Notes: generated from the letters alone by a model not told the origin. A stretch of 64,000 nucleotides of DNA from Streptomyces yatensis (GCF_018069625.1 NZ_CP072941.1:124001-188000), one strand, 5' to 3'; shown: positions 1 through 8,723, counted from the first letter of the stretch. A program made the numbers and translations.

Positions 1-410
1 GCTTGCTCCACTGCATGGGCGAAGCCGTCGAAGTCTTCCCAGGGCATCTCGGCGCTGCTGCTGCCGCCGCGGGCGAGCGTAGTGTCCAGCGCGTGGCGCC
101 GTTCCGGGGTGATGGGGAAGGGGGAACTGCCGCAGTTGCCCGTGACGATGGTGGTGACGCCTTGTCTGATGCACGCTTCGGCGCTGGGGGCGTCGCGCAC
201 GGTGAAGTCGGCGTGCGAGTGCAGGTCGATGAAGCCGGGCGCGAGGACGTGGCCGGTGCAGTCGAGCACCTCCCGTGCGGTGGCGTTGGGCACGGCCCGG
301 CCGAGGAGGACGATCCGGTCGCCGCGAATGCCGACATCGGCCCGCCGGGCGGGGCCGCCGGTGCCGTCGATGACGGTGCCGCCGACGGCGAGTACATCGA
401 ATTCGTACAA
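1..410 (-). CDS. D-aminoacylase / N-acyl-D-amino acid amidohydrolase, N-terminal part (runs off window)
   Basis: This is the first 136 codons of an Amidohydro_3-type enzyme that removes the acyl group from N-acyl-D-amino acids in the cytoplasm; the rest lies beyond the left edge. The protein begins YEFDVLAVGGTVIDGTGGPA, the usual opening of the family. The metal-binding HxH lies in LAPGFIDLHSHADF at about residues 53-66, followed by TTIVTGNCGSSPFP, a segment typical of D-aminoacylases. The start is TTG at 410-408, chosen because AGGAAG sits four bases upstream (415-420) and no ATG or GTG fits the domain start. It is downstream of the permease and the LysA-like gene on the same strand, 51 bp from the permease stop, so it is probably the last gene of one operon. 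A dihydroorotase-like or other amidohydrolase identity is less likely because of the GNCG segment. Confidence 0.8.
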   Translation of the reverse strand, partial: MYEFDVLAVGGTVIDGTGGPARRADVGIRGDRIVLLGRAVPNATAREVLDCTGHVLAPGFIDLHSHADFTVRDAPSAEACIRQGVTTIVTGNCGSSPFPITPERRHALDTTLARGGSSSAEMPWEDFDGFAHAVEQ

Positions 411-461
411 CTTTCTTCCTTAGCGGTGGAATGCGGTGCGGGTACCTGGGAGTCCAGCCGG

Positions 462-1880
462 TCAGAGGAGCAGGGCGAGGATGAGGGCGTACATTGCCGC
501 TGCCGGGATGAGGAGCGTCCAGCCCACCGTGAGCAGCGTCCTCAGCCGGGTGCCTTCGGCGAAGCCGAGAGCGGCCATCATGTTCGCGTTGGGGTAGGGG
601 CCGTAGGTGTCGGCCTTCGATCCCCACAGGTAGGTCACCGCCCAGGCGGCGGGCGTGAGGCCGATGCTGGTGCCGAGCGGTCCGAAGACCTTGTTGAGCA
701 ACACCACGTGCGCGGCAGTGGCCCCCGGGACGCCGAGCCAGCCCAGGAGCGCCACGGCGATCGCGAAGGGCAGCGGGGCCAGGCCGTGCAGCTGGGGGCC
801 GAAGCGGTCCAGGAGAACGTCGTAGGGCTGGAGTTCGTTGACCGCCAGGAAGAACGCGGCGAGCATCCAGAACAGCAGGAACGTCTCGACCATGCGTGCC
901 GCGCCCCGGCAGAACGCGTCGATGGTGTCCTTGACGGACAGTCCACCTGCGGCGGCGGTGAGCGCGGCCATGGTGGGCAGGGCAAGCAGCGGGAACGCGG
1001 TCCCGGACTTACTGGCGGTGGCATACCCGACGGAGACCCCGAGCCCCACCGCGAACGCCCAGGTGGCGCGCACACCACGGGCTCCGGACGGCTCGTCGCC
1101 CGCGCCCGTGTCGATGTCTTCGTAGAAGTCGTCGGCGGCGGCCGCGGAGCGGCGCTGGACGCGTGGGACGACGACGAGCGAGAGGGCCAGGGACAGGACG
1201 GCGAGCGGGCCCGCGCCGACGAGTACGTACGTGCCGTAGTCCAGGCCGGAGGCGTCGAGGATGGCGATGTTGGATCCGGCGAAGGGTGCGAGGGCCAGCC
1301 CCGCGCAGCCGCCGAGGAACATGACGGTCGCGGTCGTGGAGCGGGTGAGACCCGCGCGGGCCATCACGGGGACGACGATCGGGGCCGCGATGGCCAGCGC
1401 TCCGGCGAGGGTGCCCAGGGCGAATGTGAGGACCAGACAGGACATCATCACGCCGATGTGAAGGGCGAGTTGGCTGTCCCGGCGGGCCATGCGCAGGATC
1501 CCGTGGACCAGGATGCCGGCCGCGCCGGTCTGCCGCAGCACCTCGCCCAGACCGGCGCCGAGCAGGCAGATGAGCCCGATGAGGGTGACGGTATCGCCGA
1601 GCGAGGTGCCGAGGAGGGTGCCGACGTCGGTGGGTGAACGGTGGACGAGGAGGATCGCGGCCAGCAGGGAGACCACGGTGGCCAGCAGCAGGTTCATGCC
1701 GCATAGCGAGAGCACCGCGTACATGCCGATCGGGAGCAGGCCCCAGATCGTCGGCGCGTGGATGACGAAGCCGAGTATCAGCGCGGCGGTCAGTCCCGCG
1801 ACGGCGATGGCGTAGGGCGCGGCGGCCTTGACCGCGGGCATACGGCGGACGGCCGTCGTGGGCTCTTCGGTCAGTGCCAT
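462..1880 (-). CDS. Multi-pass permease of the GntP/ion-transporter type
   Basis: A 472-residue inner-membrane transporter with roughly eleven hydrophobic segments and almost no soluble domain, apart from an acidic loop near residues 240-265 (DDFYEDIDTGAGDE). The segment GTSLGDTVTLIGLICLLGAG at about residue 78 and the glycine-rich re-entrant-looking stretches fit the ion-transporter superfamily (GntP/CitM-like), which imports organic acids with protons or cations. ATG at 1880 has GGAGAC five bases upstream, so this start is preferred over the longer open frame reading from 2285. It begins one base after the stop of the LysA-like gene (1882), which implies translational coupling. Context suggests an amino acid or acyl amino acid substrate; the sequence does not prove it. 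Confidence 0.75.
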   Translation of the reverse strand: MALTEEPTTAVRRMPAVKAAAPYAIAVAGLTAALILGFVIHAPTIWGLLPIGMYAVLSLCGMNLLLATVVSLLAAILLVHRSPTDVGTLLGTSLGDTVTLIGLICLLGAGLGEVLRQTGAAGILVHGILRMARRDSQLALHIGVMMSCLVLTFALGTLAGALAIAAPIVVPVMARAGLTRSTTATVMFLGGCAGLALAPFAGSNIAILDASGLDYGTYVLVGAGPLAVLSLALSLVVVPRVQRRSAAAADDFYEDIDTGAGDEPSGARGVRATWAFAVGLGVSVGYATASKSGTAFPLLALPTMAALTAAAGGLSVKDTIDAFCRGAARMVETFLLFWMLAAFFLAVNELQPYDVLLDRFGPQLHGLAPLPFAIAVALLGWLGVPGATAAHVVLLNKVFGPLGTSIGLTPAAWAVTYLWGSKADTYGPYPNANMMAALGFAEGTRLRTLLTVGWTLLIPAAAMYALILALLL

Positions 1881-1881
1881 G

Positions 1882-3279
1882 TCAGTCTCCTGTCGGTACG
1901 AGCCGCGCGTGGGCCGCGTCGCTGTCCGACTCGCTGAAGTCGCTGAAGAGGAGCGCGTCCGCCTGGTCGACGCCGCTTTCGGCCAGGATCTCGGCGAGGG
2001 TCTGCTCCCGTCGGACCGTGGCGAACCGCAGCTCCGGTCCGTGTGTGGTGAAGCCGTGCACGGCGGGCCGGGCGAGGCTGTTGTACGACCAGGGGGTGGA
2101 GAAGTAGTAGCCGCCGGTGTCCAGCAGCACCACGATGTCGCCGGGTGCCAACTCGGGCAACCTGCGTTCGCGGGCGACGAGGTCGCCCGCGAAGCAGCAC
2201 GGGCCCGCGACGTCCTGAACGCGCTCGGGAGCGTGCTTGGGCCGGCCGTCGCGGTCGTACACGGCGATCCGCAGCGGCCACGCATCCGGCATGAAGACGG
2301 TGCGGGTGGCGATGTGCGCGCCCGCGTGCGTCAGTGCGATACGGCGGCCACCGGTGTCCTTGGTGTACTCCACGACCGCGGCCGTGAAGCCGTTCTTGGC
2401 GACCAGAGAACGGCCGAACTCGGTGACCAGGTCGTAGCGTCCGGTGAGGAGTCCGGGAACCGCGGCGCGCAGCTGCCGGACGTAAGTCTCGTACGTCGGG
2501 CGGATCTCGTCGTCGTCGAAGTTGACCGGCAGGCCGCCGCCGATGTCCAAACTGGTCACCTGCTGCCGTCCCGCCGCCGCGTTGATTTCCTCGGCGAGTT
2601 CGAACGTGGCGCGCACCCCTTCGCCGATCAGGTCCAGGGAGCATCCCTGCGAACCGACATGTACGTGCAGCCGGGTCAGCCAGGGTCGCTCGGCAAACGT
2701 GTCGAGGACGCGCTGCCGTGCCCCGGGATCCCGCAGTGGCACGCCGAACTTCGAACTGGGCGAGGCGGTGCTCATCGCGTCGATGGCTCCGGCGCCGACC
2801 TGCGGGTTGATCCTCAGCCCGAGCACCGAACTGCTCTCGTGCACCGCGAGCAGTTCACCGATGCGGTCCACCTCGGCGAAGTTGTCGGCGTTCACCGCCA
2901 CTCCCAGAGCGAGCGCGTGGGCCAGTTCTGCGGGGGTCTTCGCCGGTGAGTCCAGCACGATGCGTTCCGGCGGGAAGCCGGCAGCGACGGCCTGGGCCAG
3001 CTCGCCGGGGCTGGCGACCTCGCACCCCATGCCGGACCGGGCGAGCAGCCGCAGCACGGGGACCAGTGACGCGGCCTTGGCCGCGAACGTGTGCAGTACC
3101 GGCGCGTCGCCGAAGGCCCGGTGCAGGTCGCGCACGGACTCCTGGATCCCGTCCGCGTCGACGAACCCTGACACCACCTGGGCCGGGCCGACCATACCGG
3201 ACCGTACCGCCTCGCGGACGACCCGGTCGCGCCGCTGCCGGCCTGCGCCGTCGTCCTGGTCGGCTCTGGCAATCCTCAC
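1882..3279 (-). CDS. PLP-dependent decarboxylase of the LysA (Orn/DAP/Arg decarboxylase 2) family
   Basis: A 465-residue fold-type III PLP enzyme. The PLP lysine is in TFAAKA (about residue 64), the barrel histidine segment reads HVHVGSQ, the phosphate-binding glycines are in DIGGGLPVNF, and the C-terminal catalytic block reads GPCCFAGD followed by DTGGYYFS. These match diaminopimelate decarboxylase, but AAKA replaces YAxKA and GGYYFS replaces GAYGxSM, so the substrate is probably not meso-DAP. LysA-family enzymes decarboxylate at a D-configured centre, which fits the D-aminoacylase downstream. The GTG start at 3279 follows GAGGAGGTC at ideal spacing. It is the first gene of a three-gene run with the permease and D-aminoacylase, divergent from the Lrp regulator. 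Confidence 0.85.
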   Translation of the reverse strand: MRIARADQDDGAGRQRRDRVVREAVRSGMVGPAQVVSGFVDADGIQESVRDLHRAFGDAPVLHTFAAKAASLVPVLRLLARSGMGCEVASPGELAQAVAAGFPPERIVLDSPAKTPAELAHALALGVAVNADNFAEVDRIGELLAVHESSSVLGLRINPQVGAGAIDAMSTASPSSKFGVPLRDPGARQRVLDTFAERPWLTRLHVHVGSQGCSLDLIGEGVRATFELAEEINAAAGRQQVTSLDIGGGLPVNFDDDEIRPTYETYVRQLRAAVPGLLTGRYDLVTEFGRSLVAKNGFTAAVVEYTKDTGGRRIALTHAGAHIATRTVFMPDAWPLRIAVYDRDGRPKHAPERVQDVAGPCCFAGDLVARERRLPELAPGDIVVLLDTGGYYFSTPWSYNSLARPAVHGFTTHGPELRFATVRREQTLAEILAESGVDQADALLFSDFSESDSDAAHARLVPTGD

Positions 3280-3427
3280 GATCTGTGACCTCCTCGATTA
3301 CACCAAGCGTGTACGGGCCACCAGAATCGGCAGACCGCGCGCAGCGGCCGCCGATACGCAGTATTCCGTTACGACAGCCGGGTAAATCGGCACTGTCCAT
3401 CACACGCACACCGTGATAAGCAGAGGC
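3280..3427. promoter_or_regulatory. Divergent promoter region between the decarboxylase operon and the Lrp-type regulator
   Basis: About 150 bp separate the two divergent starts, so both promoters and the regulator's binding site should lie here. The region is less GC-rich than its flanks in two patches (around 3296-3312 and 3358-3368). A CACACGCACACCGTG stretch at 3400-3415 is partly symmetrical. No convincing -35/-10 pair can be assigned by eye. Confidence 0.4.
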
Positions 3428-4453
3428 ATGCCGCACGAATCCGTCGACGAGAAGGATCTGGAGCTGATCAACGCGCTCCAGCTCACTCCTCGCGCCTCCT
3501 GGGCCCAGCTGGGCCGGGCCCTCGCGCTCGACCCCGTGACAGTGGCTCGTCGTTGGCAGCGGCTGACCGAAGCCGGGCTGGCGTGGGTCACCTGTGTGGT
3601 CGGCCCCTCCCTGCACGGCGAGTTCTGCATGGCGTACATCGAGATCGAGTGTGTGCCGGACCGGTTGGACGACACGGCCACCGCGTTGAGTGCCGAGCCC
3701 CAGGTGCGCTACGTCCACCACCTCACAGGCTTGTACGGGCTGCTGGCCGTGGCGGCGTTGCGCACACCCGCGGAGGTGTCGGGCTACCTGCGCGGCTTGG
3801 TCGGGCGGCTGCCCGGTGTCCGGGCGTACCGGGCCGAGATGCGGACCGTGGGCTACAGCGAGCCGAGCCGGTGGCGGCTGCGCAGCCTTGAACGGTCGCA
3901 GCAACGCGCGCTGGAAGCGGGCCGCACACCGTCCGCGACGGTGGGCGGTGCTCGGGTGGACGCCGTGGACCGGGAGCTGTACCGCCTGCTGCACGAGGAC
4001 GGCCGTATGTCCTACGCCGAGCTCACCGAACGCGCCGGGATCAGCGAGCCCACGGCGCGCCGCCGTGTGAAGCGCCTGCTGGCCCACCGGTTGCTCCGGC
4101 TGCGTTGTGAGATGGCACAGTCCCTGTCGGGCTGGCCGGACTCGGCCGTCCTGTGGGCGAGCGTGGCACCGCAGCACCTGGAAGCCACGGCGCGCTCGCT
4201 CACCGCCCTCCCTGACGTACGCCTGTGCTGTGCCCTCACGGGAGAGCGGAACCTCCTGCTGATGGTCTGGCTACGGTCGCTCGGAGATCTGCCGCGGCTG
4301 GAGGCGACGATCACTGAGCGCTCTCGTCACCTCACCATCGTGGATCGGGCCGCCTGCCTGCACACCGTGAAACAGATGGGCCGGCTACTCGACAGCGAGG
4401 GACGCAGTATCGGGCATGTGCCACCCGATGTGGAGGTGTTCTCGAACATCTGA
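3428..4453 (+). CDS. Two-headed Lrp/AsnC family transcriptional regulator
   Basis: A 341-residue DNA-binding regulator made of two tandem Lrp/AsnC units. The first winged helix covers about residues 5-55 (EKDLELINALQLTPRASWAQ, with a recognition helix near ALDPVTVARRWQRL), followed by a RAM-type domain. The second HTH starts near residue 178 (VDRELYRLLHEDGRMSY, ISEPTARRRVKRLL), followed by a second RAM-like domain. Ordinary Lrp proteins are about 150 residues, so this is a fused dimer-like form common in actinobacteria. ATG at 3428 is taken as the start; GTG at 3413 in the same frame is possible and neither has a clear Shine-Dalgarno. It is divergent from the decarboxylase operon and probably controls it in response to an amino acid ligand. 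Confidence 0.88.
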   Translation: MPHESVDEKDLELINALQLTPRASWAQLGRALALDPVTVARRWQRLTEAGLAWVTCVVGPSLHGEFCMAYIEIECVPDRLDDTATALSAEPQVRYVHHLTGLYGLLAVAALRTPAEVSGYLRGLVGRLPGVRAYRAEMRTVGYSEPSRWRLRSLERSQQRALEAGRTPSATVGGARVDAVDRELYRLLHEDGRMSYAELTERAGISEPTARRRVKRLLAHRLLRLRCEMAQSLSGWPDSAVLWASVAPQHLEATARSLTALPDVRLCCALTGERNLLLMVWLRSLGDLPRLEATITERSRHLTIVDRAACLHTVKQMGRLLDSEGRSIGHVPPDVEVFSNI

Positions 4454-4918
4454 GGCGATCATCCGGCAGTGGGCGGAATCCCGGTACCGGGCTGGGGGCG
4501 CAGGCGGAGGCATGCGCTCCGGCTTCGGTTCGACGGCCAGGGCGATGCATCTGGATCACGCGGCCGACGCCGGACACCGCCACCGCTGGGCCGGCTACAC
4601 GCTCACGCACAGTTCTCCGGCGATGACCGTGTTCTTCCCACTTCGAGCGAGTAGCCGAAGTGGGCGATCGCCGAGGTGACCAGCCTGCTCGCGTCTGGGA
4701 ACGCCTGCCGTTGGCACCCGGCCGCAGCTGTTCCTCCAAGGCAGCCGGGGCCCTGCGCCTGCCGAAAAACCCATCCGGCCTGGTGGGAGGCGGGTGTACG
4801 GGAGGTCGACCGGCGCAGTCGCCCGGGCGGGCACTCTCGCGAGGCTGGTGCTCACCGCGGCAAGATGATCGACCGTGCTGCTGCGACTGCCCACTTGGGC
4901 GTGACGCATGCGTTCGCC
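4454..4918. other. Non-coding stretch, no supported gene
   Basis: About 465 bp between the Lrp gene and the first transposase remnant. Open frames exist on both strands, but their translations are arginine/proline-rich, lack domain character and have no ribosome binding site. It probably contains worn insertion-sequence flanks. Confidence 0.6.
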
Positions 4919-5415
4919 ATGCTGCGCCTGCTACCAATGGGCGATCGAGACAAGACTGTCGAGATACTCGCCTTGCGCCACCAGATCATGGTGATGGAGC
5001 GCCAACTCGGTAAGGACCGGGTGCGGTTCGCCCCGACCGATCGGGCATTTCTGGCGGCGCTGCTGCACCGGCTTCCCATGGACGTGCTCCGCAGGGTGCG
5101 GCTGCTGGTACGTCCGGACACGGTGCTGCGCTGGCACCGCGACCTTCTCGCCCGCCGCCATGCTGCCGCCTCCCGGCCCAGGCGCTCGGGACGGCCTCGG
5201 ACCGTGCACTCCGTGCGGGCCCTTCACGCCCAGGACGAGCAGTTCACCGTGCAGATGGCCGCGTCCACCGTCTGGGAGATCCTGCAAGAGGCCGGCGTCA
5301 ATCCAGCACCCGAGCGGTCCTCCAGCACCTGGGCGGACTTCCTGCGCTCCCAGGCCGACGCCGTGCTGCCTGTGACTTCTTCGAAACGGTCACCTTGTCC
5401 GGGGCTCGGATGTAG
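4919..5415 (+). pseudogene. Transposase/integrase (IS3/IS481-like, rve type) remnant with an internal micro-inversion
   Basis: The translation MLRLLPMGDRDKTVEILALR followed by RQLGKDRVRFAPTDRAFLAA is the N-terminal half of a common Streptomyces rve-type transposase. It is broken in several ways. About 18 codons expected before the HGELLVLGVK segment are missing. That segment is present but on the opposite strand (5221-5254), so a short stretch has been inverted in place. The frame resumes with AASTVWEILQEAG and continues to about 5372, where one G is missing and the frame shifts before DFFETVTLSGARM and a TAG at 5413. The DDE catalytic domain is gone. Confidence 0.75.
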
Positions 5416-5488
5416 GAGTTTCGTTCCACCACGCGTCCAGACGGATCAGGTTGACAGCCGCTGCGGTGAGCACGTGCGCGAGATGTGT
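5416..5488 (-). pseudogene. C-terminal scrap of an IS1182-like transposase
   Basis: Read on the minus strand, this short piece gives THLAHVLTAAAVNLIRLDAW, the usual end of IS1182/ISL-type Streptomyces transposases. It is bounded on one side by the inverted-piece remnant and on the other by the terminal repeat of the IS5-type element, so only about 24 codons survive. Confidence 0.55.
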
Positions 5489-6490
5489 CTTACTGATCGT
5501 TTCAGAATGAGGTTCGCAGGCGGCGGAGGCATATGAGGCCGCAGGCCAGCTCGAGCAGGCCCTGGTGGAGATCAGCGCGTCGCTCGTAGCGGATGCGGAG
5601 TCGCTTGAACTGGTGCAACCAGGCGAAGGCGCGCTCGACCACCCAACGCACCCTGCCCAGTCCTGAGCCGTGGGCGACACCGCGTCGGGCGATCAACGGC
5701 TTGACGCCGCGCTTCCAGAGCAGGCGGCGGTACTTGTCGAAGTCGTTGCCCCGATCGGCGTACAGGCGCCGCGGCTTGCGGCGGGGGCGTCCCCGCAGGC
5801 CCCGGATCGGTGGGACCGCGTCCAGCAGCGGCAGAAGCTGGGTGATGTCATGCCGGTTGCCGCCGGTGAGCGTGACGGCGAGCGGGGTCCCGTGGCGGTC
5901 GACGATCACATGGTGTTTCGAGCCGGGGCGGGCCCGGTCGACGGGCGAGGGGCCGACGTGATCCCCCCTTTGAGGGCCCGGACGTGCGAGCCGTCCACGG
6001 CGCAGTCGTCCAGGTCCAAGAGGTCGTTGCGGCGCAACTCGCTGAGCAGGGCGGCGGGCAGACGAGGCCATACACCGGCTTCGGTCCAGTCCCGCAGCCG
6101 ACGCCAGGCCGTCACCCCGGAGCAGCCCACCGTCTCCGCGGGGACATCGCGCCAGGCGACACCGGTCCGCAGCACGTACAGGATGCCGGCGAGTGCCGCC
6201 CGGTCCGCAACCCGCAACCGTCCGGGGTAGCGGTGGCGTCGCTCGGGAGCGGGCAGCAGCAGCGGAGCAACCCGCTCCCACAGGTCGTCAGGAACAAGAT
6301 CAGCACGCACCCCGGACACACTGCCCGACCAAGATCGACGAGCGCCATGCCGATGTCGACCGAGATCATCACGTTCGCCACCCAACTCATAACGATCCTT
6401 GGACTGGAACGGCCAGTGCTCTCGTCGGCACTTTCCGACAGGTGGCTCAGGGGCCAGCCTGCGGAACATCATTCTGGAACGATCAGTAAG
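5489..6490 (-). mobile_element. Complete IS5-family (IS427-like) insertion sequence
   Basis: A 1.0-kb element bounded by imperfect inverted repeats: left end CTTACTGATCGTTTCAGAAT (5489 on), right end the complement of ATTCTGGAACGATCAGTAAG (ending 6490). They differ at only a few positions over about 25 bp. Both outer ends read TA next to CTGATC, so a TA target duplication as in the IS427 group is likely. The only gene inside is the frameshifted transposase. The same terminal sequence recurs at 8640-8660, marking a second, decayed copy. Confidence 0.88.
5502..6310 (-). CDS. IS5-family transposase, made by -1 ribosomal frameshifting
   Basis: Two overlapping frames encode one DDE transposase of about 269 residues. 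The upstream frame starts at GTG 6310 (VRADLVPDDLWERVAPLLLP) and holds the first catalytic Asp in DDCAVDGSHVRALKGG. The downstream frame carries the second Asp (YADRGND) and the Glu (RWVVERAFAW), ending at 5502. The frames meet at AAAGGGGGG (minus strand, 5971-5963), a slippery run where a -1 slip restores GGDHVGPSP. This arrangement is normal for the IS427 group. All three catalytic residues are present, so the enzyme is probably active. Product: dimeric DNA strand-transfer enzyme acting on the element's own ends. Confidence 0.85.
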
Positions 6491-6596
6491 TGTGAGCACG
6501 GCAGATCTGAGGAATACAGGCATGCGGGTGAGCGCCTAGGAGCGGGTGGCTTACTGGGTGGGGCGCTGGGTGTTTTGCCCCGGTCCGCGCACCAGA

Positions 6597-6619
6597 GATT
6601 CCGTTAGCTAGCGGGAATC
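6597..6619. terminator. Inverted repeat, possible terminator
   Basis: GATTCC at 6597-6602 and GGAATC at 6614-6619 form a short stem around GTTAGCTAGCG. It lies 28 bp beyond the stop of the quinone reductase gene, so it may end that transcript; the stem is weak. Confidence 0.3.
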
Positions 6620-6646
6620 AGGGATGTTGGTCTCGCCTGACCAACG

Positions 6647-7600
6647 TCAGAGGCCAGGCGTGAGTGCCGTGAGATCGATGACGGTCTTCCCGCGGCGGGG
6701 GCCTGTCCCCGCCGCCGCGTGTGCTTCGGCCGCCTGGCCGGCAGGGAAGACCGCCTGGACCGGTACGTGGAACAGTCCCTTTTCGGCCAGATCTGCAGCG
6801 ACGGCGAGTCCGTGGCGCCCGTCGGGCTGGCCGCCGAACTGGCCGAGGGAGAGGCGCACCTCACGGCTGGGGCCGGTGAAATCCGCCAGGGTGACCACCG
6901 ACTGAGGTCCCTTGGTGAGACTGATGAGTTCATCGAGCGAGCCGGCTCCGGCCACGTCGAGCGCGCGGTCGACGCGTGAGATGCCCAGCGCGCGAACCCG
7001 CTCGGGCAGGCCAGGCCCGTAGGGCAGGGGGGTCGCGCCGAGACCGGAGAGGAATTCTTCGCTGCCGGGGCGGCCGGTCCCGACGACACGGGCTCCGCGA
7101 GCCACGGCCAGCTGCAGGGCGATGCTCCCGACACCACCCGTCGCGCCGTCGATCAGCAATGTCGTGTCCGTCTCCTCGCGCACGCCGAGCAGGTCCAGAG
7201 CACGGGTAGCCGTCTCCACGCTCGTCCCGGCGGCACCTGCCTCCTCCCAGGACAAAGCGGCCGGCTTCACCGCCCAGAACGCCAGGACGGCGAACTGCGC
7301 GCTCGCCCCGCCCAGTCGGGCGACATCGACGGCGCCGAACACTTCGTCCCCGATGGCAAAGCCTTCGACGCCCTCGCCGACCTCGTCGATCACGCCGGCC
7401 GCGTCCACGCCAGGGATGTGGGGCAGGGCAAGGCTGCCGCGTGAGGGTGATTCACCGGCCCGCAGCGCGAGGTCCACCGGCGACACCGCGCTGGTGCGGA
7501 CCGCGATGCGCACCTCGCCCGGGCCTGCGTGCGGCTCGGGCGCGGAGCGGATGCCGAGTACGTCGGGAGAACCGAAACGGTCGAACTGTACTGCTTGCAT
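6647..7600 (-). CDS. Zinc-type alcohol dehydrogenase-like NADPH:quinone reductase (MDR family)
   Basis: A 317-residue cytosolic oxidoreductase. The N-terminal GroES-like part (MQAVQFDRFGSPDVLGIR; HIPGVDAAGVIDEVGEG) has no catalytic zinc ligands, and the Rossmann motif GATGGVGSIALQLA lies at about residue 147, as in quinone reductases that use NADPH. ATG at 7600 has GGAGAGG six bases upstream and is preferred to GTG 7606. It is divergent from a TetR gene 103 bp away, which is the usual arrangement for a stress-inducible reductase under local repression. Confidence 0.88.
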   Translation of the reverse strand: MQAVQFDRFGSPDVLGIRSAPEPHAGPGEVRIAVRTSAVSPVDLALRAGESPSRGSLALPHIPGVDAAGVIDEVGEGVEGFAIGDEVFGAVDVARLGGASAQFAVLAFWAVKPAALSWEEAGAAGTSVETATRALDLLGVREETDTTLLIDGATGGVGSIALQLAVARGARVVGTGRPGSEEFLSGLGATPLPYGPGLPERVRALGISRVDRALDVAGAGSLDELISLTKGPQSVVTLADFTGPSREVRLSLGQFGGQPDGRHGLAVAADLAEKGLFHVPVQAVFPAGQAAEAHAAAGTGPRRGKTVIDLTALTPGL

Positions 7601-7703
7601 GGTCACCTCTCCGGCCCGGAATTTCCGGGCGCTGCCTTACGGTAAACATGGATGTGGAGCAGGTGTTCCGTATCAGGCTGAAGTGAGAATCGCGGAGATC
7701 GAA

Positions 7704-8315
7704 GTGACTCGGAAACCACGCATGGACGCGGAGCTCAACCGTCGCCGTATCATCGCCATCGCCCGCGCCGCCTTCGCCGACGAAGGGCTCGACCTGCCGA
7801 TGCGGGAGATCGCCCGCCGCGCCGGTCTGGGCATTGCCACGGTCCATCGGCACTTCCCGGCACGCACCGACCTCGTCACGGCGGCGCTCGCTGAGCTGGT
7901 CGCGGAATGCCGTGGGGACATGCAGGCATCTCTGGACGAGCCCGATCCCTGGCGCGCGCTCAGCGGCGCCGTACATAGCTTCGCGGAGCACCGGTTGCAG
8001 GACCGCGGGCTGAATGAGGCTCTGTTCGGTTCCCACCCGGCGGCGGCAGCCTTCGCTGTCGACCGCCGCGAACAGGCACGGGCAATGGAGCAGCTCGTAG
8101 ACCGCGCCCGCGAGGCCGGTGCAGTGCGTCCGGACGTCACAGTGGAGGACGTACGCGTATGCCTCGGCGCCATTGCCTCGTTCCGTCTGGCGCACTCCGC
8201 CACAGACCTTCAGCGACTCGTCGAACTCCTCCTGATCGGGCTGGCAGCGGACGACAGCACATCCCCCGAGATCAGCGCACGGCTTCACCGCACGCGTCGA
8301 CAAGCCATACCGTGA
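7704..8315 (+). CDS. TetR family regulator
   Basis: A 203-residue repressor. The HTH covers about residues 10-55 (RRRIIAIARAAFADEGLDLP, then GLGIATVHRHFPARTDLV), and the rest is helical ligand-binding domain. GTG 7704 is chosen because GGAG stands six bases upstream; ATG 7722 would cut the first six residues. It faces the quinone reductase across a 103-bp intergenic region and probably represses it and itself. The ligand is unknown, likely an electrophile or quinone given the partner gene. Confidence 0.88.
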   Translation: MTRKPRMDAELNRRRIIAIARAAFADEGLDLPMREIARRAGLGIATVHRHFPARTDLVTAALAELVAECRGDMQASLDEPDPWRALSGAVHSFAEHRLQDRGLNEALFGSHPAAAAFAVDRREQARAMEQLVDRAREAGAVRPDVTVEDVRVCLGAIASFRLAHSATDLQRLVELLLIGLAADDSTSPEISARLHRTRRQAIP

Positions 8316-8451
8316 GGGCGGGGTTGATCTGCTGTGCTTGCGTGCCGGCCGAGGCCAGCCGGCATGTGTGGGTGCTGAGGAGCGCGCAGGGATATTCGCT
8401 TCTGGGGTGGTTTCATGGGCCGGTATTACCGCCGTCACCTCCGGGCCCGGG

Positions 8452-8662
8452 GACATCACACCGAAGATCGCCCGCAAGGCCACCGCCCACGGCCCCGGCC
8501 TGGGCAAGACCCACTGGGTCGTCGAGCGCACCTTTGCCCGGTTTCACCAGTTCAAACGGCTACGAACCCATACACGCCGACCTCCACAACGGCCTGCTCC
8601 AACTCGCTTGCAGCATCATCTGCTTGCGACGACTCCGCACCTCATTCTGAAACGATCAGTGA
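8452..8662 (+). pseudogene. C-terminal remnant of an IS5-family transposase with its terminal repeat
   Basis: The fragment reads IARKATAHGPGLGKTHWVVERTF and then, after a frameshift, HADLHNGLLQLACSIICLRR, the same C-terminus as the complete element at 5.5 kb but divergent. The stop is at 8648-8650, overlapping the terminal repeat CATTCTGAAACGATCAGT. The first two catalytic aspartates are absent. Confidence 0.75.
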
Positions 8663-8723
8663 GCCAAGCCGACTTAGCGTGTCCGGCGGGCTCCCTGCTG
8701 TCAGCTCTCCCCGCATCTCGGGG

